From Claveliimonas ammoniilytica (GTDB taxonomy: Bacteria > Bacillota > Clostridia > Lachnospirales > Lachnospiraceae), in assembly GCF_025567415.1 (NCBI RefSeq), contig NZ_JAOQJV010000012.1, positions 16,940 to 80,939 on the forward strand: a stretch of DNA of 64,000 nucleotides, written 5' to 3'. How positions within the stretch are numbered: the first letter of the stretch is position 1; every line of letters starts with the position of its first letter. The position numbers were made by a program, and so were the translations under genes. Below the pieces are notes generated by a model. It ran no database searches, had not been told where the DNA came from, and was given only the letters and a program-made list of their open reading frames with translations. Of the stretch, positions 1 through 8,394 are shown piece after piece.

Positions 1-2088
1 TTCCATGATTATTTGGAAACATATGAAGTAAAGGATTGCCGGAGAGCTTTATTAGAATTATTTAAGATATTGGATACACCTGTATCAGAGCGAGACGAGT
101 ATTTGGAGGAAGAACTTGCTCAGTTCCCGTATGTAAATGGTGGGTTATTTGCTGATGAAACTATTGAGATACCACCTTTTACAGAGGAAATTAAAGAATT
201 ACTTCTTACAAAAGCGTCAGAAGATTTTGATTGGAGTGATATTTCTCCAACTATATTTGGAGCGGTATTTGAATCTACATTAAATCCTGAGACCAGACGT
301 TCAGGAGGAATGCATTATACATCTATTGAAAATATACATAAAGTTATTAGTCCGCTTTTTTTGGAAGATTTGCAAAAGGAATTTGATAGTATTAGAGCAA
401 TTCAAGTGAAGCGTACCAGAGATAAAAAATTGGAAGAATTCCAAAATAAATTGGCATCACTTACATTTTTTGATCCTGCGTGTGGTTCTGGAAATTTCCT
501 TACAGAAACATACTTGTCGCTTCGTCGTTTGGAGAATGAGGTGATAAAGGAAAAAGTTGGCGGACAAATGACATTGGTAGAGGTAAATAATCCAATTAGA
601 GTTTCTATTCAGCAATTTTATGGAATAGAGATTAACGATTTTGCAGTTACAGTTGCAAAAACGGCTTTATGGATTGCAGAATCTCAAATGTTGGAAGAAA
701 CGAAAAATATTGTGTATGGATTTAATGATGATTTTCTTCCTTTAAAGACATATGTAAATATCACAGAAGGAAATGCATTAAGAATTGATTGGAATGATGT
801 AATTCCTGCAGAAAAATTATCGTTTATAATGGGAAATCCGCCATTTGTAGGAGCACGTTGGATGGCGTCGGAGCAGAAGGAAGATGTTGAGAAGATATTT
901 GAAGGATGGAAGAGTATAGGAAATCTTGATTATGTTAGTTGCTGGTATAAAAAAGCAGCTGACTATATGGGAAATTATAATATCAGAGCAGCATTGGTAT
1001 CAACTAATTCAATTACACAGGGAGAAAGTGTTTCGATTCTCTGGAAACCGCTTTTTGAATCAGGTGTACATATTGATTTTGCATACAGAACATTTATATG
1101 GGATAGTGAAGCGTCAATAAAAGCGCATGTTCATTGTGTAATTGTTGGCTTTAGCAGAGCTGTAAATAATAAGCAGAAAATAATTTATTCAGGTGAGAAC
1201 GCAATTCCGGCGAATAATATTAATGGATATTTGCTTGATGCAGAAAATATATTCATTGAAAAAAGAATGAAACCATTGTGTAATGTTCCTGAAATAGCAT
1301 TAGGTGGGCAAGCAATTGATGGTGGATTTTTAATATTGACGGAAGAGGAAAAGGAAGAGTTTTTGGAAAAAGAACCACAGGCTTCTCCGTTTTTTAGACA
1401 TTATATGATGGGAAAAGATTTTATTGATCGAAAGCCGAGATATTGTATTTGGCTTGTTGGAGCTGATCCTGGATTATTAAAAAAATGTCCGATGATATTA
1501 GAACGGGTGAATAAAGTACGTGAATTTAGACTTAGTAGTACAAGAGCGAACACAAAAAAAGCGGCTGAGAATCCAACTTTATTTGCATCAATACTTGAAC
1601 ATAAAAATCAATATATTGCGATTCCCAAAGTTTCTTCTCAGAATCGTAGATATATTCCAATGGATTATTTAGATGGTGAAATTATTCCGGGAGACAAATT
1701 ATTCACTATGCCAAATGCATCATTTTATGAATTTGGTGTATTGATGTCGAATGTTCATATGGCATGGATGCGAGCAGTGTGTGGAAGATTAAAAAGTGAT
1801 TATAGTTATTCAAACACAATAGTGTATAACAATTTCCCGTGGCCTGTAGTAACGGAGAAGAATCGGGAACAAATTGAAAAATCGGCACAGGAAATTTTGA
1901 AAGCAAGAACATTATATCCTAATAGTAATCTTGCGGCTTTATATGATCCTTTAACAATGCCAGCCGAGTTACGGCGAGCACATACTGCAAATGATAAAGC
2001 TGTTATGGCTGCGTATGGCTTTAGTACAAAAATGACGGAAGCAGATTGTGTGGGAGAGTTGATGAAATTATACCAGAAAATGCAATGA
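1..2088 (+). CDS. MmeI-type class I SAM-dependent DNA methyltransferase (5' partial)
   Basis: The reading frame is open to base 1, so the N-terminus is missing; the first visible TTG (13) is not a convincing start. Residues about 85-120 look like the helicase-spacer segment of MmeI-type enzymes. The SAM-binding motif DPACGSGNFL lies at about residue 155 and the catalytic NPPF motif of an N6-adenine methyltransferase at about 276. The C-terminal half matches the target-recognition part of this family, ending in a NFPWP motif and a helical tail. In the family the same polypeptide can carry a nuclease at the N-terminus (type IIL restriction-modification). Whether this copy has one cannot be seen. 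It likely methylates adenine in a specific site and may also protect the mobile element. A stem-loop terminator follows. Confidence 0.85.
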   Translation, partial: FHDYLETYEVKDCRRALLELFKILDTPVSERDEYLEEELAQFPYVNGGLFADETIEIPPFTEEIKELLLTKASEDFDWSDISPTIFGAVFESTLNPETRRSGGMHYTSIENIHKVISPLFLEDLQKEFDSIRAIQVKRTRDKKLEEFQNKLASLTFFDPACGSGNFLTETYLSLRRLENEVIKEKVGGQMTLVEVNNPIRVSIQQFYGIEINDFAVTVAKTALWIAESQMLEETKNIVYGFNDDFLPLKTYVNITEGNALRIDWNDVIPAEKLSFIMGNPPFVGARWMASEQKEDVEKIFEGWKSIGNLDYVSCWYKKAADYMGNYNIRAALVSTNSITQGESVSILWKPLFESGVHIDFAYRTFIWDSEASIKAHVHCVIVGFSRAVNNKQKIIYSGENAIPANNINGYLLDAENIFIEKRMKPLCNVPEIALGGQAIDGGFLILTEEEKEEFLEKEPQASPFFRHYMMGKDFIDRKPRYCIWLVGADPGLLKKCPMILERVNKVREFRLSSTRANTKKAAENPTLFASILEHKNQYIAIPKVSSQNRRYIPMDYLDGEIIPGDKLFTMPNASFYEFGVLMSNVHMAWMRAVCGRLKSDYSYSNTIVYNNFPWPVVTEKNREQIEKSAQEILKARTLYPNSNLAALYDPLTMPAELRRAHTANDKAVMAAYGFSTKMTEADCVGELMKLYQKMQ

Positions 2089-2169
2089 TAAAAGTTTATA
2101 GAGCTGTTTTTTGCTCAAAGTAAAATATTTGAAAACATAGAATATTCCAAATCCATAAAAGCTGAATGA

Positions 2170-2234
2170 AAACCAATATGGGAATTTTACAGGTGGTACA
2201 AAATTTGTAAAATTTTCATATTGGTTTTTTTGTA
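2170..2234 (+). terminator. Rho-independent terminator after the methyltransferase gene
   Basis: Two nested arms, AAACCAATATG with CATATTGGTTT and AATTTTACA with TGTAAAATT, close a 14-base loop and are followed by a run of seven T residues. The hairpin begins about 80 bases after the stop codon. Confidence 0.8.
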
Positions 2235-2309
2235 ATCTGTAAAAATTATAAATTTGGATATCAAGTAAGGTTTCGGATTTTTGATTTTTATGTATTTTTC
2301 AATTTTGGA

Positions 2310-2800
2310 TATGGCTCCGAAATTGGCAATTTTGCGGAAGTGTATCCACACTTCCTGTCCTTGCTGTTTTTAAAATCACATAGTGATTTCACAGGGATAT
2401 AGAGATATTTAGTCTATTTTATATCCCTGTGTTGTGACCGGAAAAATTCGGGGAACCAAGTGTATATTTATGCTGAATGTGAGGAACTGGGGAGCACAAT
2501 CCTCAGCAAGAATCCTACGTCCGGAAAATATCATATTGCTAAAATAGCGATATGGTATTACCGGGGTGGATCTTGCTCTAGTGTGTACTAAGACCTCGGC
2601 ATAAATAGAAAAATGGGTTTGGGGAATCCCCAGCAAGATGAAAACCTGATGAGAGAATATTGTGATGAAAGACAATATTGTTAAACACAGGTGGATCTTG
2701 CTCTGGGGTAAGAAAGAAGTATCTTTATATTATCAAAATGATATTTGGAGTTTATGTTGTTGGAAAGTCGTAAGCAGGAAGATAACTTCAAGTTGTTGGT
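2310..2800 (+). ncRNA. Candidate structured non-coding RNA, class not recognised
   Basis: No plausible protein is encoded here, but the + strand can form many nested stems. TATTTATGCTGA (2465-2476) pairs with TCGGCATAAATA (2596-2607) through 12 pairs including one G-U. Inside it, AGCAAGA (2505) pairs with TCTTGCT (2571), and a 13-pair hairpin (2529-2541 with 2545-2557) has two G-U pairs. A second module repeats the plan: AGCAAGAT (2632) with ATCTTGCT (2695), ACCTG (2644) with CAGGT (2688), and an 8-pair hairpin at 2656-2679. Both modules end in GGTGGATCTTGCTCT (2565 and 2690). Local hairpins lie at 2337-2356, 2373-2389 and 2390-2431. G-U pairs compatible only with + strand RNA favour a transcript over DNA palindromes. 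Ends are approximate. Confidence 0.5.
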
Positions 2801-2922
2801 GCAAATATAATGAATAGAAGTGTCCAGTACATTTTTGGTGATGGGTATTTTGGTGGAATCCATTTTTATTTATTTTTGAATAATAAAATTTTGAATCTGC
2901 AGCCGATTCTGCCTGCTGGACA

Positions 2923-3009
2923 ATGTTTTTAGATATCTGTAAACGTCACGGACTGGAACTTGATGAAGAACCATCGTATGATGGAAGAAAGTATTTGGAA
3001 ACACGATAG
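2923..3009 (+). pseudogene. Relic of a mobilisation/relaxase-type gene
   Basis: A short frame (about 28 codons) reads FLDICKRHGLELDEEPSYDG and continues to a stop at 3007. This resembles internal segments of clostridial relaxase or plasmid-recombination proteins, where a longer protein would continue past this point. No start site with a good ribosome-binding site precedes it and the frame closes at once, so it is read as debris of a decayed mobilisation gene. The family assignment is from memory of such proteins and is weak. The following 300 bases (3010-3329) show no supported gene. Confidence 0.3.
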
Positions 3010-3329
3010 AAGCAAACGCTGTACTTATCGTCTTGTCTGGCAGGGAAGATTATTAGGTATTAACCAGAGAGATATCGGCAGAGAAAACAGAAGTGATAGA
3101 CAATGATATTTGTTAGATATGCTTCTTGTCGTTGGCTGCATCATATTAAAACGCTTTTTACGTTAAAAAAGTGCTGTGATCACAAGGCTTTTTGCAAGCA
3201 AAAATGAAAAGGCTATATATAGGTAGCCTGTGAAACTGGAAGTGCCCATTTTGGGCCTGATTTAAAGAATAATGTTCTGACAGAGACCAATGGAATGACT
3301 CTCTGCTGGGGCTCCAAAAGAAAGGAAAA

Positions 3330-3503
3330 ATGATTATGGAAAAAATGATGAATACAAAAACAGAGGGTAACACATTTACAAAGAAAATCGGGCAGACAGT
3401 CTATGTTGTCCGTTATCATTTCAATGAAAATGCAAAGGAAACAATGCAGGAGAAGATTAACCGGATGCTGGTTACAGAAGCAAGTCGACAGGCAGTGTAT
3501 TAA
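3330..3503 (+). CDS. TnpW-like small transposon protein
   Basis: A 57-residue protein with the stretch FTKKIGQTVYVVRYHF followed by ETMQEKINRML, the pattern of the small TnpW-family proteins carried by Tn4451-like and related clostridial elements. Their function is unknown. ATG at 3330 follows AAAGGAAAA closely; internal ATG codons at 3336 and 3345 are alternatives. It sits in decayed mobile DNA downstream of a relaxase relic, so it may be a survivor of an older element rather than a working part. Length fits the family. Confidence 0.55.
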   Translation: MIMEKMMNTKTEGNTFTKKIGQTVYVVRYHFNENAKETMQEKINRMLVTEASRQAVY

Positions 3504-3596
3504 AATTAGGTGGATGTAATTGAAGAAAAAATATGATATCATGTGAGTAACAAATCGAGATTGGACAAATAAAGAAATTGTAGGAGGAATATATAT

Positions 3597-4049
3597 ATGG
3601 TTGGAAGAATTTATCACATTGGATTAACCGTTTTTGATTTGGATCGCTCGATTGCTTTCTACAGAGATATTCTTGGGCTTAAATTTCAGGGTGAAATCTT
3701 TATGGAAGACGAAGAGACAGATAAAATGTTCCGTAAGGAAAATTGTAAAGCAAGGGTTGCATATTTGAATGGTTCAAAGGCTCTTGAAGCACCACCGATT
3801 GAATTGATTCAGTTTGTAGACAGTAAAATCCATAAAGAACAATCAGACTTGTTTACGACATCTATCTCAGAAGTATGCTTTTACACGGATGACATTGATT
3901 CTGTTTACAAAACCCTTATCGAAAATCATGTGGAGTGCTTGTCTGAACCGCAGTATTTCGACTTTAGGGCAGATGGATTTGGGGAAAGCAGAGCTTTTTA
4001 TTTCAGAGACCCGGATGGAATCATTCTTGAGATGATGCAACCACTTTGA
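3597..4049 (+). CDS. VOC (glyoxalase/bleomycin-resistance/dioxygenase) family protein
   Basis: 150 residues with the paired beta-alpha-beta-beta-beta modules of the vicinal-oxygen-chelate fold. The first module starts IYHIGLTVFDLDRSIAFYRD, with the metal-ligand-type His at residue 7 (7-8 region), and the second at about residues 85-145 ends in the typical FYFRDPDGIILEMMQ, containing the usual C-terminal Glu ligand. Members are lyases, isomerases or drug-binding resistance proteins and the substrate cannot be told from sequence. A strong GGAGG lies upstream of ATG 3597. It is a lone gene between mobile relics and the repressor gene and is probably cargo of the element. Confidence 0.8.
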   Translation: MVGRIYHIGLTVFDLDRSIAFYRDILGLKFQGEIFMEDEETDKMFRKENCKARVAYLNGSKALEAPPIELIQFVDSKIHKEQSDLFTTSISEVCFYTDDIDSVYKTLIENHVECLSEPQYFDFRADGFGESRAFYFRDPDGIILEMMQPL

Positions 4050-4452
4050 TGAAAAATTATAAGTACAGGAAAGTGACAACTTCACGTTTGTAGAATTCAA
4101 AAATTTAATATGAAATGTGAGATAGAGCGTATGGAAATAATCTATACGTTCTATTTTTTTGCCTTTTTTGAAAAAGTGATTAAAAAACTATTGACATTTT
4201 GTTACTGGTAGAAGCAGATGGTTATAAAAAGCTTTTGATAACTATGAGTGCAAAAACAGATAGCTGCGAAAATTTATTATGAGCTAATAGCAAAATTTGA
4301 TATTTTGTGATATTGAGGGTATGGGGAATAGTAATCTCCATTAAGTTCGTCAGAGAATTATAATCCAGAAATGGGATTTTGAGTTACTCTAGGCGATACT
4401 TGCTTTAGAAAATGATTTGCCATAATGAGTTAGAATATGGGAGGAGGAAGCG
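4050..4452. other. Intergenic stretch without recognisable features
   Basis: About 400 AT-rich bases between the VOC gene and the terminator of the convergent repressor gene. No open frame with a ribosome-binding site, tRNA or clear hairpin was seen on either strand. It may be eroded DNA of the mobile region. Confidence 0.4.
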
Positions 4453-4487
4453 TTAAAAAAAGAGAGAGCCATAAGCAACTCTCTCTG
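4453..4487 (-). terminator. Rho-independent terminator of the cI-like repressor gene
   Basis: On the minus strand AGAGAGAG and CTCTCTCT form an eight-pair stem with a short loop followed by seven T residues. It lies just beyond the stop codon of the repressor gene. Confidence 0.75.
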
Positions 4488-4503
4488 TGATAAAATCAAA
4501 AAG

Positions 4504-5301
4504 TTATAGTATCAGTGATTCGGTAAGATTACAAAAATCCTTAACAGGAATATTTTCTTTAAGTGGTAAAGCTGTCTCTAAAAAGGTTTCGTCTGCAAAT
4601 CTTTCGAGTTCGGAATCAAAATGTATAATAGAAGCATTTGTATTTAATTGGTATGGCGGAATTGTAATAAAATAATCATAATCTTCGTAAGAAGGAGTGG
4701 CGCAAGAAACTTTGATTTTTCCGCCCAATTTCAATTTTGCAAATTCTCCATAAATGGCAGTTAAGGCTTTTTTCCTTTCTTCATCAGAAGTAATTCTATC
4801 TACATATCTAATATACCAATAATCTATATTTCCCTCTTTTAATTCAATTAAATAATCGTATGATCTGGGCGTTCCAGATTTTATTGTCCATTCAACTTTA
4901 TGAAGACTTGTCATCATGGAAAGTCCACGCATTAAGGTAGAAAAAAACTTTTCATGCACCTGAACAGTAGAGAGATCCAAAGAAAATCCATTGTCTGCAA
5001 TTATCTTTTTTCGTTCCCGTATTTTTTTAGAAGAATATCCCGTTGCATCATATAATTCTTGGATAAGTTCTGGATCATCAATGGCTTTTGCAATTTTATC
5101 AATAGTGCTTTTATATGGTCTTCCAGATCGGACACCGTTGAGCATTCGTGAAATGGTTGCATTATTTAAGCCTGTTTGTTCAGATAATTCTTTTTGTGTT
5201 TTTTTCTGTAAAATGATTTGAAGTATATTGATGAATCTTTCCTGATCGTAAACGCTGTCAGGATTTATTAGTGTGCCTGAATTTGATATAAATTCGTTCA
5301 T
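4504..5301 (-). CDS. cI-like helix-turn-helix (XRE) repressor of the recombinase module
   Basis: 265 residues. An XRE-type helix-turn-helix lies at about residues 35-75, with TQKELSEQTGLNNATISRML as the recognition region. The C-terminal 170 residues form a domain not recognised as a peptidase and probably give dimerisation or signal sensing. The gene is divergent from the recombinase operon. The 240-base gap between them holds repeated AAGTCAAAGAAGTCAA sites, one close to its own start and two around the operon promoter. This arrangement is what an autoregulating repressor of an excision/integration module would show. That this protein binds those sites is inference. What lifts the repression is not visible. 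Confidence 0.75.
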   Translation of the reverse strand: MNEFISNSGTLINPDSVYDQERFINILQIILQKKTQKELSEQTGLNNATISRMLNGVRSGRPYKSTIDKIAKAIDDPELIQELYDATGYSSKKIRERKKIIADNGFSLDLSTVQVHEKFFSTLMRGLSMMTSLHKVEWTIKSGTPRSYDYLIELKEGNIDYWYIRYVDRITSDEERKKALTAIYGEFAKLKLGGKIKVSCATPSYEDYDYFITIPPYQLNTNASIIHFDSELERFADETFLETALPLKENIPVKDFCNLTESLIL

Positions 5302-5313
5302 TCAAATCTCCTC

Positions 5314-5508
5314 TTGACTTCTTTGACTTTGTATAAATTGACTTCTTGTATTTTATTTTATCAATTATATCCCTAAAAATCAATTTAAAACATAAAGAAA
5401 TCAAAAAATGCTTTATTGATATTCTCTTAAAAGTCAAAGAAGTCAAAAACGTAATTGACATTTTGATATCTTTGTGTATAATGTAAATCAAGAAGTCAAA
5501 GAAGTCAA
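5314..5508. promoter_or_regulatory. Operator array in the divergent repressor-recombinase control region
   Basis: The 16-mer AAGTCAAAGAAGTCAA occurs exactly at 5431-5446 and 5493-5508 on the + strand and at 5314-5329 on the minus strand. A further half copy, TTGACTTCTT, lies at 5339-5348. One + copy lies just upstream of the -35 box and one just downstream of the -10 box of the operon promoter; the minus copy lies next to the repressor start. Each 16-mer is itself two direct AAGTCAA heptamers spaced nine bases apart. Confidence 0.75.
5455..5482 (+). promoter_or_regulatory. Consensus promoter of the recombinase operon
   Basis: Perfect TTGACA (5455-5460) and TATAAT (5477-5482) boxes are separated by 16 bases. 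The promoter is bracketed by two operator copies. It stands about 60 bases upstream of the first recombinase start and is the obvious origin of the operon running to about 10681. Confidence 0.8.
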
Positions 5509-5541
5509 ACGAATCGAAAAGAAAGGAAGGAGGGCTGTGGA

Positions 5542-6645
5542 TTGAAATATAGGGTTGTTTCGGTTTTGAAAGATAATAGACCACGTTTTTTGATTATTTC
5601 TGATATTGAAGAAATTGAAATCCTTCCATCAAAGTATTTGAAGCATCTGGATCAGATTAATGCTTCTCCGAATACTGTAAAATCCGCAGCCTTCGCACTT
5701 TCATATTATTACAATTATCTGCAGGAGCAAACGATAGGATTGGATGAGATTACATTGCTATCCTATTCAGAGCAGAATAAACATTTTATTGATTTCTTGT
5801 ATTGGGTTAAGAGTGGAAAGCATACTGAGCATAATACACAGACGAGCAATAAGACCTGCAATATGTATCTTGGTGCAGTCTTCAGATACTACCAGTTTTT
5901 GGCACTGGAAGATGTTTTGCCAATGCTTAAAGTCTTACGAGTAAAAAAAGTATCATATTTTGACAGTATGGGAGTAAATCATCAAAATGCAGTGAATTCG
6001 TTTAAAGGTTTCTTCAAAGAAGAAGAACCTAATCTGGAAGAAATAACATCCGAAGAAATACAGGAGCTGATAAATGCCTGTACGAATGATAGAGATCGAT
6101 TGCTGATAGCAATGATGGCAGAAACCGGTCTTAGATTAGGGGAAATTCTGGGAATCCATTATACCGAAGATATTGATTTTGAAAGAAGGACGGTTCGGGT
6201 AAGGTATCGTGAATCCAATACCAACTTGGCAAGAGCAAAAAATGCAGAATATAGAATGGCTTTGTTAAGTAATACAACTTTTGAGTTCTTGGTTAAGTAC
6301 ATTTCTGATAACCGAAAAAGTCTGATGAACTCGGAGTATCTATTTACAAAATTAACTGGAAAAAACAAAGGAGAGCCATTAGATGCGGATTCTGTGTATA
6401 GCATGTTGAAAAGGCTATCCAAAAAAACGGATATCAATTCCCATCCGCATCAGCTCCGACACTATTTTGCGGAGGAAAGAAGAAAAGAAGGATGGGATTT
6501 GAATGACATTCGTTTTGCCCTGGGGCATAAGAAAGTTGAAACTACCATTAAATACTTGGGTGAAAATAATGAACGATTGATAGAAGCGACAGATCAATAC
6601 TACTCAAATAATGAAGATTTATACCAAATTGCAGATTTTCTGTAA
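5542..6645 (+). CDS. Tyrosine recombinase 1 of a Tn554/RIT-like trio
   Basis: 367 residues: a SAM-like core-binding domain (about 30-140) and a C-terminal catalytic domain with Arg198 in TGLRLGE, His303 and Arg306 in HPHQLRH, His329 in LGHKK and the nucleophile Tyr338. All expected catalytic residues are present. The start is TTG at 5542 behind GGAAGGAGGG. Size and position match TnpA of Tn554-type elements. It opens an operon with two further tyrosine recombinases and a TnpC-like protein. Such sets move elements into fixed sites without terminal inverted repeats. The product likely cuts and joins the element ends together with the next two proteins. Confidence 0.85.
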   Translation: MKYRVVSVLKDNRPRFLIISDIEEIEILPSKYLKHLDQINASPNTVKSAAFALSYYYNYLQEQTIGLDEITLLSYSEQNKHFIDFLYWVKSGKHTEHNTQTSNKTCNMYLGAVFRYYQFLALEDVLPMLKVLRVKKVSYFDSMGVNHQNAVNSFKGFFKEEEPNLEEITSEEIQELINACTNDRDRLLIAMMAETGLRLGEILGIHYTEDIDFERRTVRVRYRESNTNLARAKNAEYRMALLSNTTFEFLVKYISDNRKSLMNSEYLFTKLTGKNKGEPLDADSVYSMLKRLSKKTDINSHPHQLRHYFAEERRKEGWDLNDIRFALGHKKVETTIKYLGENNERLIEATDQYYSNNEDLYQIADFL

Positions 6646-6663
6646 AAGGAAGGAGGGATTACC

Positions 6664-8394
6664 TTGGCAGTATTAAAAATTGTTCCGAAGTTATATCAGG
6701 AAAAAATATCTGAGAAATTAAAGGAAGAAATATCTTTAGTTACGACTGGAGAAGCAAAATACTATAACCGGTTATACAAATTTTTTCAGTATACAGATAT
6801 ACAGTGTACTGCAGATATTAACTATGAAACGAGAAAAATGTATATGGATTCTCTTGAAAAAGAGGATATTTCAGAAAAATATAAAGCGGAATTACTGAGC
6901 TTATTTGATCGTTTAAAAATAGAAAATATGCCAGATGTCTATTCACAAGGAAAGCCCTTCTCTGTAGAACAGGAGTTTTTTAAGCAAGACAAATTGTTTT
7001 TGCTGTATGTCCCCAATAAGAAGAAAGCACAATCTTTCCGTCAGGTGGTTGATAAGAATGATTTGTTATGGGACTTAACGAGGATACATTCATCACAGTT
7101 GGTGCGACAGACAAAAATATTGCTGTGTGAAATTCTGAATATGGATAAGGTACAAAGACATCGAAGATATTTTTTAGAACCATTAAAAGCACTTATACGG
7201 TTTTGCGATAAGTACGGAATAGATGATATTGAAGAAATGGAACAGGCAGACGAAAACAGATTTTATCTGTATTTAAACAAGGAGTCGGAAATTATAAAAA
7301 AACATGCTTCTAAGATTGTTGAGTTTGCGAGAAGAACGTTATTTCTAACAGATTCAGAGACAAATTGGCGAGCGTGTATCTGGTATATGGATAGGTTTCA
7401 GTTTGATAAATCGAGAATCAATGCTAGTTCACCTGTTAAAAGCCTTTCATTTATTAATATTTACGAAAAAGAAAATCGTTGGTATTTACAATTATACGCA
7501 AAATATTTGGTCGGGATATCGGATCTGTCTTTATCAAATATCCGAAATACAATAAGTTTTATTTCACAATTTTTAAAATATCTGGATGGACAGAGTAAGA
7601 AAGTAACTGAACTGGAGATACAAGATATAGAGGGTTATGTGTCTGTTTTGGATAAGTCCGATATTAAGTATTCTACTTTTAACCGATATATCACACATAT
7701 GCATACATTTCTACAGTTTTTGAAAATGAAAAATATTGAAGTGTTGAAGTTTTATCCGGAACGATTTTTAAAAAAAGGTTTTTCAGAACACAATGAAAGA
7801 AGTGTTCCAGAAAAAACAATTGCTCATCTGATTAAGGAGCTGCCGGCATTCCCAGAGCATTTACAGTTGATGTATTTGATTTTGTTTTGCACAGGAATTA
7901 GGAAAAGCGAGGTTTGTACAATAAAATCGGGAGCCTTTTATTCACAAGGCAATGAGAATTGGATGCGCATATATCAAAGCAAAATGCGGAGAGAAAAAGT
8001 CATTCCTGTTCCCAGTTTATTGGTTGGACTGGTGAATGATTATGAAAAAAAGTACGGAATAAAAAATGGGGAGTATTTATTCAAAAATAAAAAGGGTGGT
8101 GCATTTAATGGACAGACATTTTCAAATCAGATGATTCGGGAGTGTAAGGTTCGTGGGATTGCCTGCGGAGATTATATCTTTAGAGCACACGATTACAGAC
8201 ATAACCTTGCAACTTCAATGTACGGAAATGGGGTTTCTATACAAGGGGTACGAGATTATCTAGGACATTCAAGTGAGAATATGACAAAACAGTACATTGA
8301 TTTCATGCCGGAACGTATTGTATCGGCTGAAGATAAATATTTCTCTAAAAATCAGTCATTTAAATTGAAAGGAGCAGAAGATGATGAAAGGTAA
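6664..8394 (+). CDS. Tyrosine recombinase 2 of the trio (TnpB-like)
   Basis: 576 residues with a long N-terminal part of unclear fold, a core-binding domain at about 270-370 and a catalytic domain at about 385-565. Visible catalytic residues are Arg in CTGIRKSE, His and Arg in HDYRHN, His in LGHSSEN and Tyr in KQYIDF. The start is TTG at 6664, behind AAGGAAGGAGG and 18 bases after the first recombinase. It overlaps the third gene by 14 bases, so translation is probably coupled. TnpB of Tn554 is of similar size and also a tyrosine recombinase. All key residues look intact. Confidence 0.85.
   Translation: MAVLKIVPKLYQEKISEKLKEEISLVTTGEAKYYNRLYKFFQYTDIQCTADINYETRKMYMDSLEKEDISEKYKAELLSLFDRLKIENMPDVYSQGKPFSVEQEFFKQDKLFLLYVPNKKKAQSFRQVVDKNDLLWDLTRIHSSQLVRQTKILLCEILNMDKVQRHRRYFLEPLKALIRFCDKYGIDDIEEMEQADENRFYLYLNKESEIIKKHASKIVEFARRTLFLTDSETNWRACIWYMDRFQFDKSRINASSPVKSLSFINIYEKENRWYLQLYAKYLVGISDLSLSNIRNTISFISQFLKYLDGQSKKVTELEIQDIEGYVSVLDKSDIKYSTFNRYITHMHTFLQFLKMKNIEVLKFYPERFLKKGFSEHNERSVPEKTIAHLIKELPAFPEHLQLMYLILFCTGIRKSEVCTIKSGAFYSQGNENWMRIYQSKMRREKVIPVPSLLVGLVNDYEKKYGIKNGEYLFKNKKGGAFNGQTFSNQMIRECKVRGIACGDYIFRAHDYRHNLATSMYGNGVSIQGVRDYLGHSSENMTKQYIDFMPERIVSAEDKYFSKNQSFKLKGAEDDER

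Noticed and set aside
2409..2863. Two minus-strand open frames over the structured RNA region
   Set aside because: No ribosome-binding sites, no recognisable domains, and they cover the paired segments of the RNA candidate, which explain the composition better.
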